Source: Trissonchulus latispiculum (Eukaryota; Nematoda; Enoplea; Enoplida; Ironidae). Taken from it: a stretch of DNA of 64,000 nt. The DNA is taken from assembly GCA_030248195.1 (NCBI GenBank), contig JASAND010021304.1, forward strand, positions 1-64,000. The letters run 5' to 3'. The translations under genes were made by a program, and so were the position numbers. Positions 54,666 through 64,000 of this stretch are shown piece by piece. Each line of letters starts with the position of its first letter. Positions within the stretch are counted from its first letter, which is position 1. The notes beneath the pieces are model-generated. The model was not told where the DNA came from. It saw only the letters and a list, made by a program, of their open reading frames with translations, and did no database searches.

Positions 54666-55500
54666 TAGCATCGTAATATATAAATACGCGGAACGTATCT
54701 ATAATAGTTTGTTATGTCGTAAACTACGTATCTGTATGCCCAATTTCAAATACCAGTGACGAATGAATAACTTGCTATCGACGGTGCTGTATTTGGGGCA
54801 GCACATACAGCACGGTGGAAGCTAGACAGTGCACCAACTAACATAGCTACAGCTCCCTCTTACTACAGATACAATTTTCACCAAGTTTCATATGTTTGGC
54901 CGTTTACAGTAAGTCTAGAGACAGCGTGCTATGGTTACTGCATAATAGTACAGCACGACATCACCACCGCACAGCGCTGCGACTAGGCTCATCGTGTTCA
55001 GCGACCCCAACAACCTTTATATGCGTTCCACTAAATGGCTCAAAACAGCATATTTAGGCGAATTTTTTACTATCTTCTGTATAGTTGGGACTTAGAAATT
55101 TTCCGAAAATAGCTATTTAGCTTACCAAATTTGGGCCAGCCGCCAGAACGATCCCGGCCAGATAATATCGCCCTCGTTATGACACGCTACCTATCCCACA
55201 GATTCTTATGCAACAAGCCGCGTCTCTCTAGCTTGTTCCCTGAGCCCTATAGCCGTGACACAAAATTGGCCGTTTATGGCCATCTTAGCGGTCAGGTCAC
55301 TTTGGGGCGGCCGCACAGGTGGCCGGCCGGGCCGGGCAGCGGAAAATTGTCCGAAAGGTACATTAACACATATATATACTACTCTCAGGAAAACCAAACT
55401 TCGCCGGCGGAAATTGCCCAGATCGTTCAGTTTTTGAGTTCAAAGAAAAATGCTTCTGAAAGCGTGACTTATATACACGGACAAAAAACAAACGGACATA
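54666..55500. repeat. Composite module, left part (interrupted at 55500)
   Basis: Same order of segments as 15.18-15.77 kb and 62.9-63.95 kb, then the GGCCGGCC part as at 18.2-18.6 kb. It is broken at 55499-55500 (TA), where the 5.75-kb insertion starts. It resumes at 61251. Confidence 0.75.
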
Positions 55501-56936
55501 CAGTACAGCTCATTTCAAAGTGCGTTTGAAGCGAAGTCCCATATCTGGCGAAATGTCGAGAGCGCACGCGAAATTCGCGAAGGCTTTGCGACATTCGTGT
55601 AGATTTTTCGCGATATGTCGTACTAAAATCTGCATTTCGCGAAGTCGCATGCTAAGTTCGCGCAACTTCGCGAAGTTCGCTAGCTAAGGTTTTTGTTAGC
55701 TAATCTTGAGGGGTTTTCTCCATATCTACCAAAATTTTGGGTAAATTTTAAATTGTAGCTTTGGATCAAATTTTTCTCTTCGCGAAATGTCGCGTAATTT
55801 ACGCAATGTTGTGCGACATTTCGCGAAGTTGTTGCGAAATCTGCTAAAAGGTGTTGTGCATTTACGTCTTCTGGAGAGTCCTAAATTATGAAGTTTTGGC
55901 TTGCGGATATAGAGAACACGAAAAGGAAATTAGAGCCGAGCTATACATGTGTCACCCGCGTTTCCCGCGTGGTTCCCATTTCTGTTACGATTTTTTCCGA
56001 AAGTTCTTACTACTTTCTTTTTACTACCCACTTTTTCTTGCTTGGACCAGAACGTTCGACTGGTTTGGGCTAGCACAACTTTAATACTATATTTAATTAG
56101 GGTTTGCTCTAAGCTTTCGAGTGAGCTTTAGTTTGTCTCTCTAGGCCCTGTCGTTATGGAGAAATTAAAGTTTTTCGTGTCGGGAAAACCCAATGCGGGA
56201 AAAAACCCGTCGGCGGGAAATAAACCCACCCGGATTTTTTTGCTGTAAGCGTGCCAGAACAATTTTGACAGTGCCATTCGAAAGAGCGGGTTGTTTTAGT
56301 AGTTCTAAATCGAAAAAAACAAACATATTTGAAAAATTGAAAAAGTTTCGTGAAGTTCGCGAAGAGTTTTTGCGTTCGCGAAATCTGGGGAAATTTCGCG
56401 AAGTTACGCGAACTTAGCATGCGACCAGGGGCGTATCCAGGGGGGTGGTCCAGGGGGTCCGGACCCCTTTTGAGCCCTGACCCCCCCCCCCTCATCATCA
56501 GTGGCAGGTGATCTTTTTTCACTAAACTATTGAAAAGCAAATAAATATAGAAATTTCGCGCCTGCGGCGCGATCAGTGTGTTCATTTACATTATTCTGAA
56601 CTTAAACGTATATATATATTTATAAATCAAAATTCAAACATTTATTGGAACAGGTTATTTCAAATTCAGAAATAGTGAGTCATAAACGTTTCTACCGACA
56701 TACATTTAAAGCAGGAGATTCAGTCTAGGTTTTTGTTCACAAATCGTTTGTTTGCATCGTTTGCAGAAATGAACCAGTTTTGACGAAACAAAATAAAAAT
56801 AACAATAAAAATGATGACCGAGCCAAAATGTGGAAGTATATATACGTATAGCAACAAATTTAAAAAAGAATGCAAAGTTTCAATTATGTTTTACAGTGAT
56901 TTTTTAAAAAATTTCTCAGATTTTGGGGGCTGCCGC

Positions 56937-57192
56937 CAGGCTCGCACCCAGGATTTTGAAAAGGGGGGGTCCAAGGCAAAATGCAACGCGGGGCCTGGGG
57001 GGCAGAGCCCACCAGTAGTTGAAGAATTTTTGCATTTTTCCCAAAAATAGTACATTGAATGTTTATTTCTTGCAAAAAGTAAATGTTTTAAAAATAGCTG
57101 TTTTGCCATAAAAATAGCAAAAATTTTCCATTTTGGCACTCCAAAAGGGGGGGTCTAGATCCCTTGAACCCCATCCCCTGGGTGCGGCCTTG
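56937..57192. mobile_element. hAT-like MITE nested in the larger element
   Basis: The left end CAGGCTCGCACCCAGG and the right end CCTGGGTGCGGCCTTG are imperfect inverted repeats. Exact 8-bp flanks are GCTGCCGC (56929-56936, 57193-57200). It is 256 bp long with GGGGGGGTCC blocks just inside each end. Confidence 0.85.
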
Positions 57193-57558
57193 GCTGCCGC
57201 CCCCAATCCCCCGCTCTATATTGTCTTTGCAATGTATGTTAAGCTTCGACAAAGATTGAATAGCCAATCAGTACTAAGCCGTACGTAGATTACGTGACTT
57301 CCTGCTACATCCTTCAATATTGCATTTTTGATGCACGTTTCTCATACCTTTTTCGCTGAACATTTTTTGAAAACTTTTTCTTCGGATTTTCTCGGCATGC
57401 GAGCTACCGAACTTTCGCGAAAATGCTATATAAAAACTACTAGGGATAGATCTGTATGGCAGTCCCGTCATCGCGATTTGAAGGTAAGAAAAGTAGACAT
57501 AAAAACAGAAGGCGGCATATATATCCACAAAATTTCGCGAGTGCGTATACATACGTAT

Positions 57559-60500
57559 CATAGGGGTCGCGGCAGCGACCCCTATAATATGTGTGAAAAG
57601 TGGCTGGAGACAGTGTAAAATAAGCTGTGCAGAAGCTACGCAAAGTCCTGCGCAGATTTCATGCGCAAATTGTAGAGCACATCGAGTTTAGTATGTCTGT
57701 GAAGTTTCAGCCCCGTATCACTTACCGTTAAAAAGTTGCGCCCCGGACCGGTTATGGCGGCGATGTTTTTTTCCGGTTTCTCCTATTTGATGGTTGTATT
57801 GTACATAATGTTCACGTGATCTGCAGCGGTGGGCCAACCTAAAGGGCTATGGGGTCTAGTAGTACCGTCTAAAGAATTTAAGAATCACAACTTTTTTGCG
57901 CCGCAGCTGCGCCACAGCGCCGCAGTGGCGCCGCAAAGTAGGCTCATAGCGAAAAGTGACCATTTTTGTGGTCGTCGCTCAGGTCGAACGTTACGAGCTG
58001 GAGCTGATTTCTTTTTATATTCAGAAATTACATATATTGAACTAACTAACGGTCCAGGTTGCGTTTCTCTATCACTTCCCTAGCGACCACAGTGGCCCGT
58101 CAAAGATGGCGAAAATTCGAAAAATGAAAAATCGAAATTTCTCGCTATCTATTTAACTTTAAAAGCTCAAATCTTCTATACATTGGTTTTCTGGCACGGA
58201 GAATCGATTCCCGCTGTCAGTTTTACCGTCAGAGACCCACCCATCTTGCTGGGCTGGTTCCACTTAGCCGTCGGGAGGGTCAAGTCGGAAACCGCTTCCT
58301 GGAGGTCCATAGTAGGCTCTACCTGGCCTCTCAAAACTTTGTCTATTGGGGTTTTCTGGTGTGCCCAGCTGATTCCCGGTATCCGTTTTGCCGTCCGACG
58401 TGTCTATATTGCTGGGCTGGTTCTACTTTGCCGTTTGAAGGGTCAGTCGGGTGGGAGGGTCAAAATGGTCGAAAATAAAGTTTCTCAAAAGTGGTCAAAT
58501 TTGGTATCAAATGAAAGCCCTAAGTGAGCTGAGCAACTTTTGTCATAGAACTGCATACCCAAAGTGGCTGTAGAGTGCTGTGGTGGGGTGGGGTGGGGAC
58601 TTAGGCGGTTTTGGGTCAAAAAGAAAATTTTTCAAAAGTGGTAAAATTTGGCATCAAGTGAAAGCCCTAACTCAGCTGAGCAACTTATATATATATATAT
58701 ATATATACAAGTAACAAAAATGCTCCGCACAAAAGGGGATAATATGTGTGTTGGGCCTATGTCTATCCTTTATATTCCGGTTGAGAAAGGCATAAATCCG
58801 ACACCGCAAAAGTTGCTCAGCTCACTTTGGGCTTTCATTTGGTACCAAACTTTACCACTTTTGAAAACTTTCATTTTTGACCGAAAATCGCCTAAGTCCC
58901 CACCCCACCCCACCACAGAATTCTACAGCCACTTTGAGCATGCAGTTCTATGACAAAAGTTGCTCAGCTCGCTTAGGGCTTTCATTTGGTACCAAATTTG
59001 ACCACTTTAGAAAACTTTCATTTTTGACCGAAAATCGCCTAAGTCCCCACCCCACCCCACCACAGCACTCTACAGCCACTTTGAGCATGCAGTTCTATGA
59101 CAAAAGTTGCTCAGCTCGCTTAGGGCCTTCATTTGGTACCAAATTTGACCACTTTTGAAAACTTTCATTTTTGACCGAAAATCGCCTAAGTCCCCACCCC
59201 ACCCCACCACAGCACTCTACAGCCACATTGAGCATGCGGTTCTATGACAAAAGTTGCTCAGCTCGCTTAGGGCTTTCATTTGGTACCAAATTTGACCACT
59301 TTTGAAAACTTTCATTTTTGACCGAAATTCGCCTAAGTCCCCACCCCACCCCACCACAGCACTCTACAGCCACTTTGAGCATGCGGTTCTATGACAAAAG
59401 TTGCTCAGCTCGCTTAGGGCATTCATTTGGTACCAAATTTGACCACTTTGAAAAATTTTATTTTCGACCACTTGACCCCCCACCCGACTGACCCTTCAAA
59501 CGGCAAAGTGGAACCAGCCCAGCAAAATAGGTACGCCGGATGGCAAAACAGATACCGGGAATGAGCTGGGCACACCAGAAAACCCCTATAGACAAAGTTT
59601 TGAGAGGCCAGGTAGAGCCTACTATGGACCTCCAGGAAGCGGTTTCCGACATGACCCTCCAGACGGCAAAGTGGAATCAGCACAGCAAGATGGATGAGTC
59701 CTACGGCAAAAAGGACACCGGAAATGAGCTGGGCGCATCAGAAAACCCCTATAGACAAAGTTTTGAGAGGCCAGGTAAAGCCTACTATGGACCTCCAGGA
59801 AGCGGTTTCCGACTTGACCCTCCCGACGGCAAAGTGGAACCAGCCCAGCAAGATGGGTGGGTCTGACGGTAAAACTGACTGCGGGAATCGATTCTCCGTG
59901 CCAGAAAACCATTGTATGGAAGATTTGAGCGTTCAAAGTTAAATAGATAGCGAGAAATTTCGATTTTTCATTTTTCGAATTTTCGCCATCTTTGACGGGC
60001 CACTGTGGTCGCTAGGGAAGTGATAGAGAAACGCAACTTGGACCGTTAGTTAGTTCAATATATGTAAATTCTGAATATAAAAAGAAATCAGCTCCAGCTC
60101 GTAACGTTCGACCTGAGCGACGACCACAAAAATGGTCACTTTTCGCTATGAGCCGACTTTGCGGCGCCACTGCGGCGCTGTGGCGCAGCTGCGGTGCAAA
60201 AAAAGTTGTGATTCTTAAATTCTTTAGAGGGTACTACTAGACCCCATAGCCCTTTAGGTTGGCCCACCGCTGCAGATCACGTGAAAGCGGCGAACATTAT
60301 GTACAATACAACCATCAAATAGGAGAAACCGGAAAAAAAAACATCGCCGCCATAACCGGTCCGGGGCGCAACTTTTTAACGGTAAGTGATACGGGGCTGA
60401 AACTTCACAGACATACTAAACTCGATGTGCTCTACAATTTGCGCATGAAATCTGTGCAGGATCTGCGCAGGATTTTGCGCAGCTTCTGCGCAGCTTATTT

Positions 60501-60559
60501 TACACTGTCTCCAGCCACTTTTCACACATATTATAGGGGTCGCTGCCGCGACCCCTATG
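57559..60559. mobile_element. 3.0-kb inverted-repeat element with hairpin termini
   Basis: Begins CATAGGGGTCGCGGCAGCG and ends with the inverse. Each terminus is a palindrome (AGGGGTCGC, four-base loop, GCGACCCCT). The arms of about 0.9-1.0 kb (57559-58470 and 59480-60559) match nearly base for base in inverse. They include TGCGCAG clusters, AACTTTTTAACGGTAAG, GGTCGCTAGGGAAGTGATAG and the CAAAGTGGAACCAGCCCAGC segment. The centre holds the 147-bp array and a fragment of another family at 58707. Partial relatives lie at 16.39-17.35, 20.88-21.89 and 53.15-54.1 kb. Confidence 0.85.
58790..59455. repeat. 147-bp tandem array
   Basis: Unit: TCCCCACCCCACCCCACCAC, CTACAGCCACTTTGAGCATG, TTGCTCAGCTCGCTTAGGGC, TTTGGTACCAAATTTGACCA, ATTTTTGACCGAAAATCGCC. 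AAGTCCCC falls at 58894, 59041, 59188 and 59335, three successive spacings of exactly 147. About 4.5 units. One inverted unit lies at about 58490-58625. Confidence 0.95.
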
Positions 60560-61499
60560 ATATATATATATATATAATTTCCAACGTTGTCACCAGATTT
60601 TCGGATAGAAAAAGACTAAAACATCATTCAATTTTGGCAAAAATTTCTTATTTTGCCCTCAAAAAGTGTTAATTTTTAAAAATGTTCTTGTTTCTGCAAA
60701 ATGAAAGAAATTAAAGATTTGAAGAACGATTTCATTTAAAAACCAAAACTTTCTTCAAATTCTGGGGGGCTCCGTCCCCAGAGCCCCCGAATGGTATTCT
60801 GTTATTCTGATTATTGTTAATATATACTCAGTAATGTTACGTACATAATAGACACTCATATTTGTAAGTAAGTATGTATGTACTTACACTTACATATATA
60901 CGTGAATTTAACTATACTTGCGAGACAGTGTGAATTATGAAGCAGCACACGCCAACACACAGGAGGGTGAGTATGTGCTTCGCTTGTGCAGTCTATTGTT
61001 GAACTGAACTGGATACATACAGCTCAGTTGGGTGGTCCTGGGGGAGGAGGATCAAAATTTTTGGACCCACCCCTTTTCAAAATCCTGGATACGCCGGTGC
61101 ATGCGACTTCGCGAAATGCAGATTTTTGTACGACATATCGCGAAAAATCTACACGAATGTCGCAAAGCCTTCGCGAATTTCGCGTGCGCTCGCGACATTT
61201 CGCCAGATATGGAACTTCGCTTCAAACGCACTTTGAAATGAGCTGTACTGTAACTTGTCCGGAAGCGAAAATTTTCAAAGTTGAAAATTTTTACCAAAAC
61301 TTTTTTGCTACTTGTAGTACTCGTCGTGCTGATTCCAATGATACCAAATTTGTCTAAAGTCTGACCAAAAAATCTTGGAACCGAACAGTCAGCACCAGTC
61401 CTGAACATTTAAATACGTAAAAGCCAAGACTTAAAAACTTAATATGAGCCAGCATCTATATAAATGTGTAGAAGACAAGATCTAAATGCTTAATATGAG

Positions 61500-62040
61500 C
61501 AGCTCATAGGTAATGGGCAGCCATTTTTCTAACCCCTCCCCCCCAGAAATTTTTGGTCCCCCCCCCATAAATGTTTGTTCCCCCCCCCACAGACTTGGGG
61601 GGGGGGGGAAGTCGCGCCGACGGCGTGCAAATTTTCCTAAACTTGGACATTTTAAGGGTAAATTTTGCAAAAATGGCGGCATGTCCCCCCATATGTGCCG
61701 TTCCACATTTTTCCAGTTTTTCACAGCAACGATCCAGTCAATATCCTCAAACTGTCGCCGATTCGACGTCGGCGTCCCGCTTGCTTTGAAAGTTGAAGAA
61801 TGCAGGATCTTACTCGTATGTCATGTGGAGTGGAGCATGAGTGACCGCGAATATGGGTTGTTCAGCGAAGCTGGTCCATATTAGTGCGCTTTTAACCTAG
61901 TCCTCCTGGCATTTACAACCTGTCCCTCCCTTATTAACGTTTTAAAACCTAGTCCTCTGTCCATTTACAACCTAATGTCACCCATATTGCATTTTTCATG
62001 CTCCAAAGGAGCATTTTTATTCTTGTCCTATTTCATTTTT
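61500..62040. repeat. C/G-tract segment and inverted ACAAG...GCTCC family end
   Basis: 61535-61612 has three C or G runs of 9-10 flanked by similar words. From about 61815 (ATGTGGAGTGGAGCATGAG) to GGAGCATTTTTATTCTTGT at 62033 is the inverse of the 45957 end, including the ATGCTCC-AAA-GGAGCAT terminal hairpin. Confidence 0.6.
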
Positions 62041-62209
62041 AAGGTTCTCAGTAAAAAGCAAAAACGTAAAAGCTATGTGAAAGAAACTTTAAAGATTCCG
62101 CCAATCATTAATCGTCAACCGAAAGTACAGAACAAAGAAGCTTGAAAAGTTCCAATTTCTTCCTTTTTCTCTATTTTGACAGAAATCCAAACATCCAGTA
62201 CCCATGGGC

Positions 62210-62890
62210 TGCAATAGTTTTAGTTACTGTATACAGCTGCATATAGCACTCTACTGCAGCACAACTAAATGCAAACTTTACTGTCAGTGAAGGAATCTCA
62301 TAAAACACAATTTGCAATGCTCTTCCGTACTTGTATACAAAATTCCGGACGATTGCAACTTATCTGTAGCTAGTTATAGGCCGTGCTGTATATATATACT
62401 TCAGCAGCACTCTACTGCAGCGCAACCAGATGCAAACTTTACTGCCAGCGAGGGAAACTCATACGGCACGATTTGCAATGCTCTGCCTCACTTGTGTGCA
62501 AAATTTCGGACGACTGCAACTTGCCTGTAGCTAGTTATATATATATATAGGCCGTGCTGTACTTGAGCTTGAGCAGCACTCTACTGCGGAGCAACCAGGT
62601 GCAAATTATACTGTCGATGACACAAACTTATACGGCACGATTTCAATTGCTCTTCTGCAGTTATATGCGAAATTTTGGAAAATTGCAACGTATCTGCAGC
62701 TAGTTATAGGTCGTGCTGTACCTGAGCAGCACTCTACTGCAGCGCTAGACGCAAACGTCACTGCCAAAAAAGGAGACTTATACGGCATGATTTCCAATGC
62801 TATTCTGCACGTGGCTGCAGAATTTCAGACGATTGCAAGTTATCTGTAGTTAGTTATAGGCCGTGCTGTACTTCTGCAGCACTGCACTGC
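62210..62890. repeat. 153-bp satellite monomers (locus 3)
   Basis: Four to five monomers. GTGCTGT falls at 62383, 62554, 62713 and 62863. The longer spacings come from local TATA and GAGCTT expansions. Confidence 0.85.
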
Positions 62891-62947
62891 AGAGCAACCA
62901 CATAGTAACATCGTAAAAAGTATACAAAACGTATCTGTAATAGTTTG

Positions 62948-63301
62948 CTGGCAATTTTTTAGTGGGGGGGTGGGGCCCCCTCCCACTTTTCGGTTCCCCC
63001 TCCACTTTTCGGAGCCCCCCCACTTTTCAGCAAGCCCCCACCCACTTTTTTGGGGGTCGCCCAAAAGTGTCGAAAAATTAGGTTTTTGAGGTCAAATTTT
63101 CAAAAATTTTCCCAATTTTTAGCTAATTTATGGACTTATAAGCTTAAAAACAGCGGTTTTTTTGCGTTTTTACCTTACAAATGCTAATTTTTCGCTAAAA
63201 ATTTCAGTATATTTTACCTTTGGGTCGCCCCCCCACTTCCCCCTCCCTAGGGGGGGGGGCGAAGCCCCCCCCCCACTTTCAAAACCCTAAAAAAATGCCA
63301 G
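62948..63301. mobile_element. Poly-G/C TIR insertion with 5-bp target duplication
   Basis: Ends CTGGCAATTTTTTAG and CTAAAAAAATGCCAG are inverted repeats. GTTTG lies on both sides (62943-62947, 63302-63306). The same host site is uninterrupted at about 15200-15215 (AGTAGTTTGTCATGTCC) and at about 54700. The 354-bp insert has C and G runs up to 9 near both ends and an AT-rich centre. Confidence 0.85.
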
Positions 63302-64000
63302 GTTTGTCATGTCCTAAACAATCTGTATGCCGAATTTCAAATACCAGTGACGAATGAATAACTTGTTATATATCGACTGTGCTGTGTTTGGGGCAGCACA
63401 TGCGAGCACGGTGGAAGCTACAGAGTGCACCAACTAACATAGCTACAGTTCCCCCTTACTACAGACATAATTTTCACCAAGTTTCATATGTTTAGCCGTT
63501 TACAGTAAGTCTACAGACAGCGTGCTATGGTTGCTGCATAACAGTACAGCACGATAGCAGCACCGCACAGCGCTGCGACTATGCTCATCGTTTTCAGCGA
63601 CCCCGATAACCCTTATATGTTCCCACTGTATGGCCCAAAACAGCATTATTTAGGCCTATTTTTGACTATTTCCTGTAGAGATGGGACTTAGAAATTTTTC
63701 GAAAATTGCTATTTGGCCGGACCAACTTTGGGCCGGCCACCAGAACGATTCTGGCCAGATATCAAAAATCGCCCTCGTTAGGACATATAAACCCTTCCGT
63801 AGATCCTTATGCAACAAACCACGTCTCTCTAGCGTCTTCCCTGAGTCCTGTAGCTTTGACAAAAAATTGGCCATTTTTGGCCATTTTAGCGCCAAGTCCA
63901 TTTTGGCCGGCCGTACAGGTGGCCGGCCGGGCCGGGCAGCGAAAAAATATCAAAAAGGTTCACTTTCGGGGTATATACGTTAAGAAAAACCAAACTTCAC
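63302..64000. repeat. Composite module, right part (runs off the window)
   Basis: Continues the satellite-linked module as at 15.2-15.75 kb, then the GGCCGGCC part as at 18.3-18.5 kb, and is cut by the window edge. Confidence 0.75.

Larger units (their letters stand above)
56426..61099. mobile_element. hAT-like element with exact 8-bp target duplication, itself packed with insertions
   Basis: The left end CAGGGGCGTATCCAGG and the right end AATCCTGGATACGCCGGTG are inverted. CATGCGAC is present on both sides (56418-56425, 61100-61107). The end sequence resembles the CAGGGGCG-type ends common in hAT elements. It contains 56937-57192 and 57559-60559. There is no transposase frame. Confidence 0.85.
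55501..61250. mobile_element. TA-flanked foldback element (about 1.07 kb) carrying a 4.7-kb nested insertion
   Basis: Ends CAGTACAGCTCATTTCAAAG and its inverse CTTTGAAATGAGCTGTACTG, with TA outside (55499-55500 and 61251-61252). The arms (about 55501-55690 and 61108-61250) are highly similar inverted copies rich in TTCGCGAA/GCGAAAT words. Removing the nested element 56426-61099 and one copy of its 8-bp duplication leaves a foldback of about 1.07 kb. Host flanks match the continuous copy at 18.6 kb. Confidence 0.85.

Noticed and set aside
58790..59455. CRISPR array
   Set aside because: Direct head-to-tail 147-bp repeats without unique spacers, in animal nuclear DNA.
46526..61250. Autonomous transposase or reverse transcriptase
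   Set aside because: No frame in any element shows DDE, RT or integrase motifs; all appear non-autonomous.

Overview
The window is nuclear DNA from an invertebrate animal. All recognisable protein sequence lies in short exons on the minus strand. The exons are separated by long, mostly AT-rich introns with GT-AG borders (one GC-AG), and most of the rest is interspersed repeats. The recognisable proteins are a Shaw/Kv3-type potassium channel, part of translation elongation factor 2, and a C2H2 zinc-finger exon. The phylum cannot be fixed from the sequence alone.

Layout. From 0.1 to 13.3 kb there is a scatter of minus-strand exons. The lowest, at 112-503, encodes three C2H2 fingers and a stop. 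The others (616-678, 3111-3388, 4136-4213, 5124-5170, 9620-9713, 13161-13250) have good splice signals but no recognised product. They are interleaved with a 25-bp minisatellite, a TTTCAG microsatellite, tRNA-derived SINEs and a 1191-bp tandem duplication. From 10 to 24 kb lie foldback and terminal-inverted-repeat (TIR) elements, 153-bp satellite monomers and poly-G/poly-C tracts. From 25.4 to 30.6 kb is the Shaw channel gene, with T1 domain, S1 to S6 and the TVGYGD filter readable across five exons plus a probable sixth. From 30.7 to 41 kb is mostly featureless upstream DNA with a clean hAT-type MITE (33425-33829). From 41.4 to 43.3 kb are three exons of an unrecognised, apparently damaged gene. 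From 45.1 to 51.3 kb are three exons of an eEF2 G domain whose remainder is absent. From 46 to 64 kb nearly everything else is repeat.

The repeats are the most unusual part. Several non-autonomous elements can be delimited exactly by target-site duplications, because the host sequence is itself repeated and an unoccupied copy is present in the same window. At 55.5-61.25 kb the insertions are stacked. A TA-flanked foldback element (55501-61250) is interrupted by an 8-bp-TSD hAT-like element (56426-61099). That element contains another 8-bp-TSD hAT-like MITE (56937-57192) and a 3.0-kb inverted-repeat element (57559-60559) with hairpin termini and an internal 147-bp tandem array. No transposase, reverse transcriptase or integrase reading frame is visible, so all these elements look non-autonomous.

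Functionally, only the Shaw gene looks intact as a product: a tetrameric voltage-gated K+ channel subunit of the neuronal plasma membrane. The eEF2 exons and the 41-43 kb gene carry signs of decay or sequence error.
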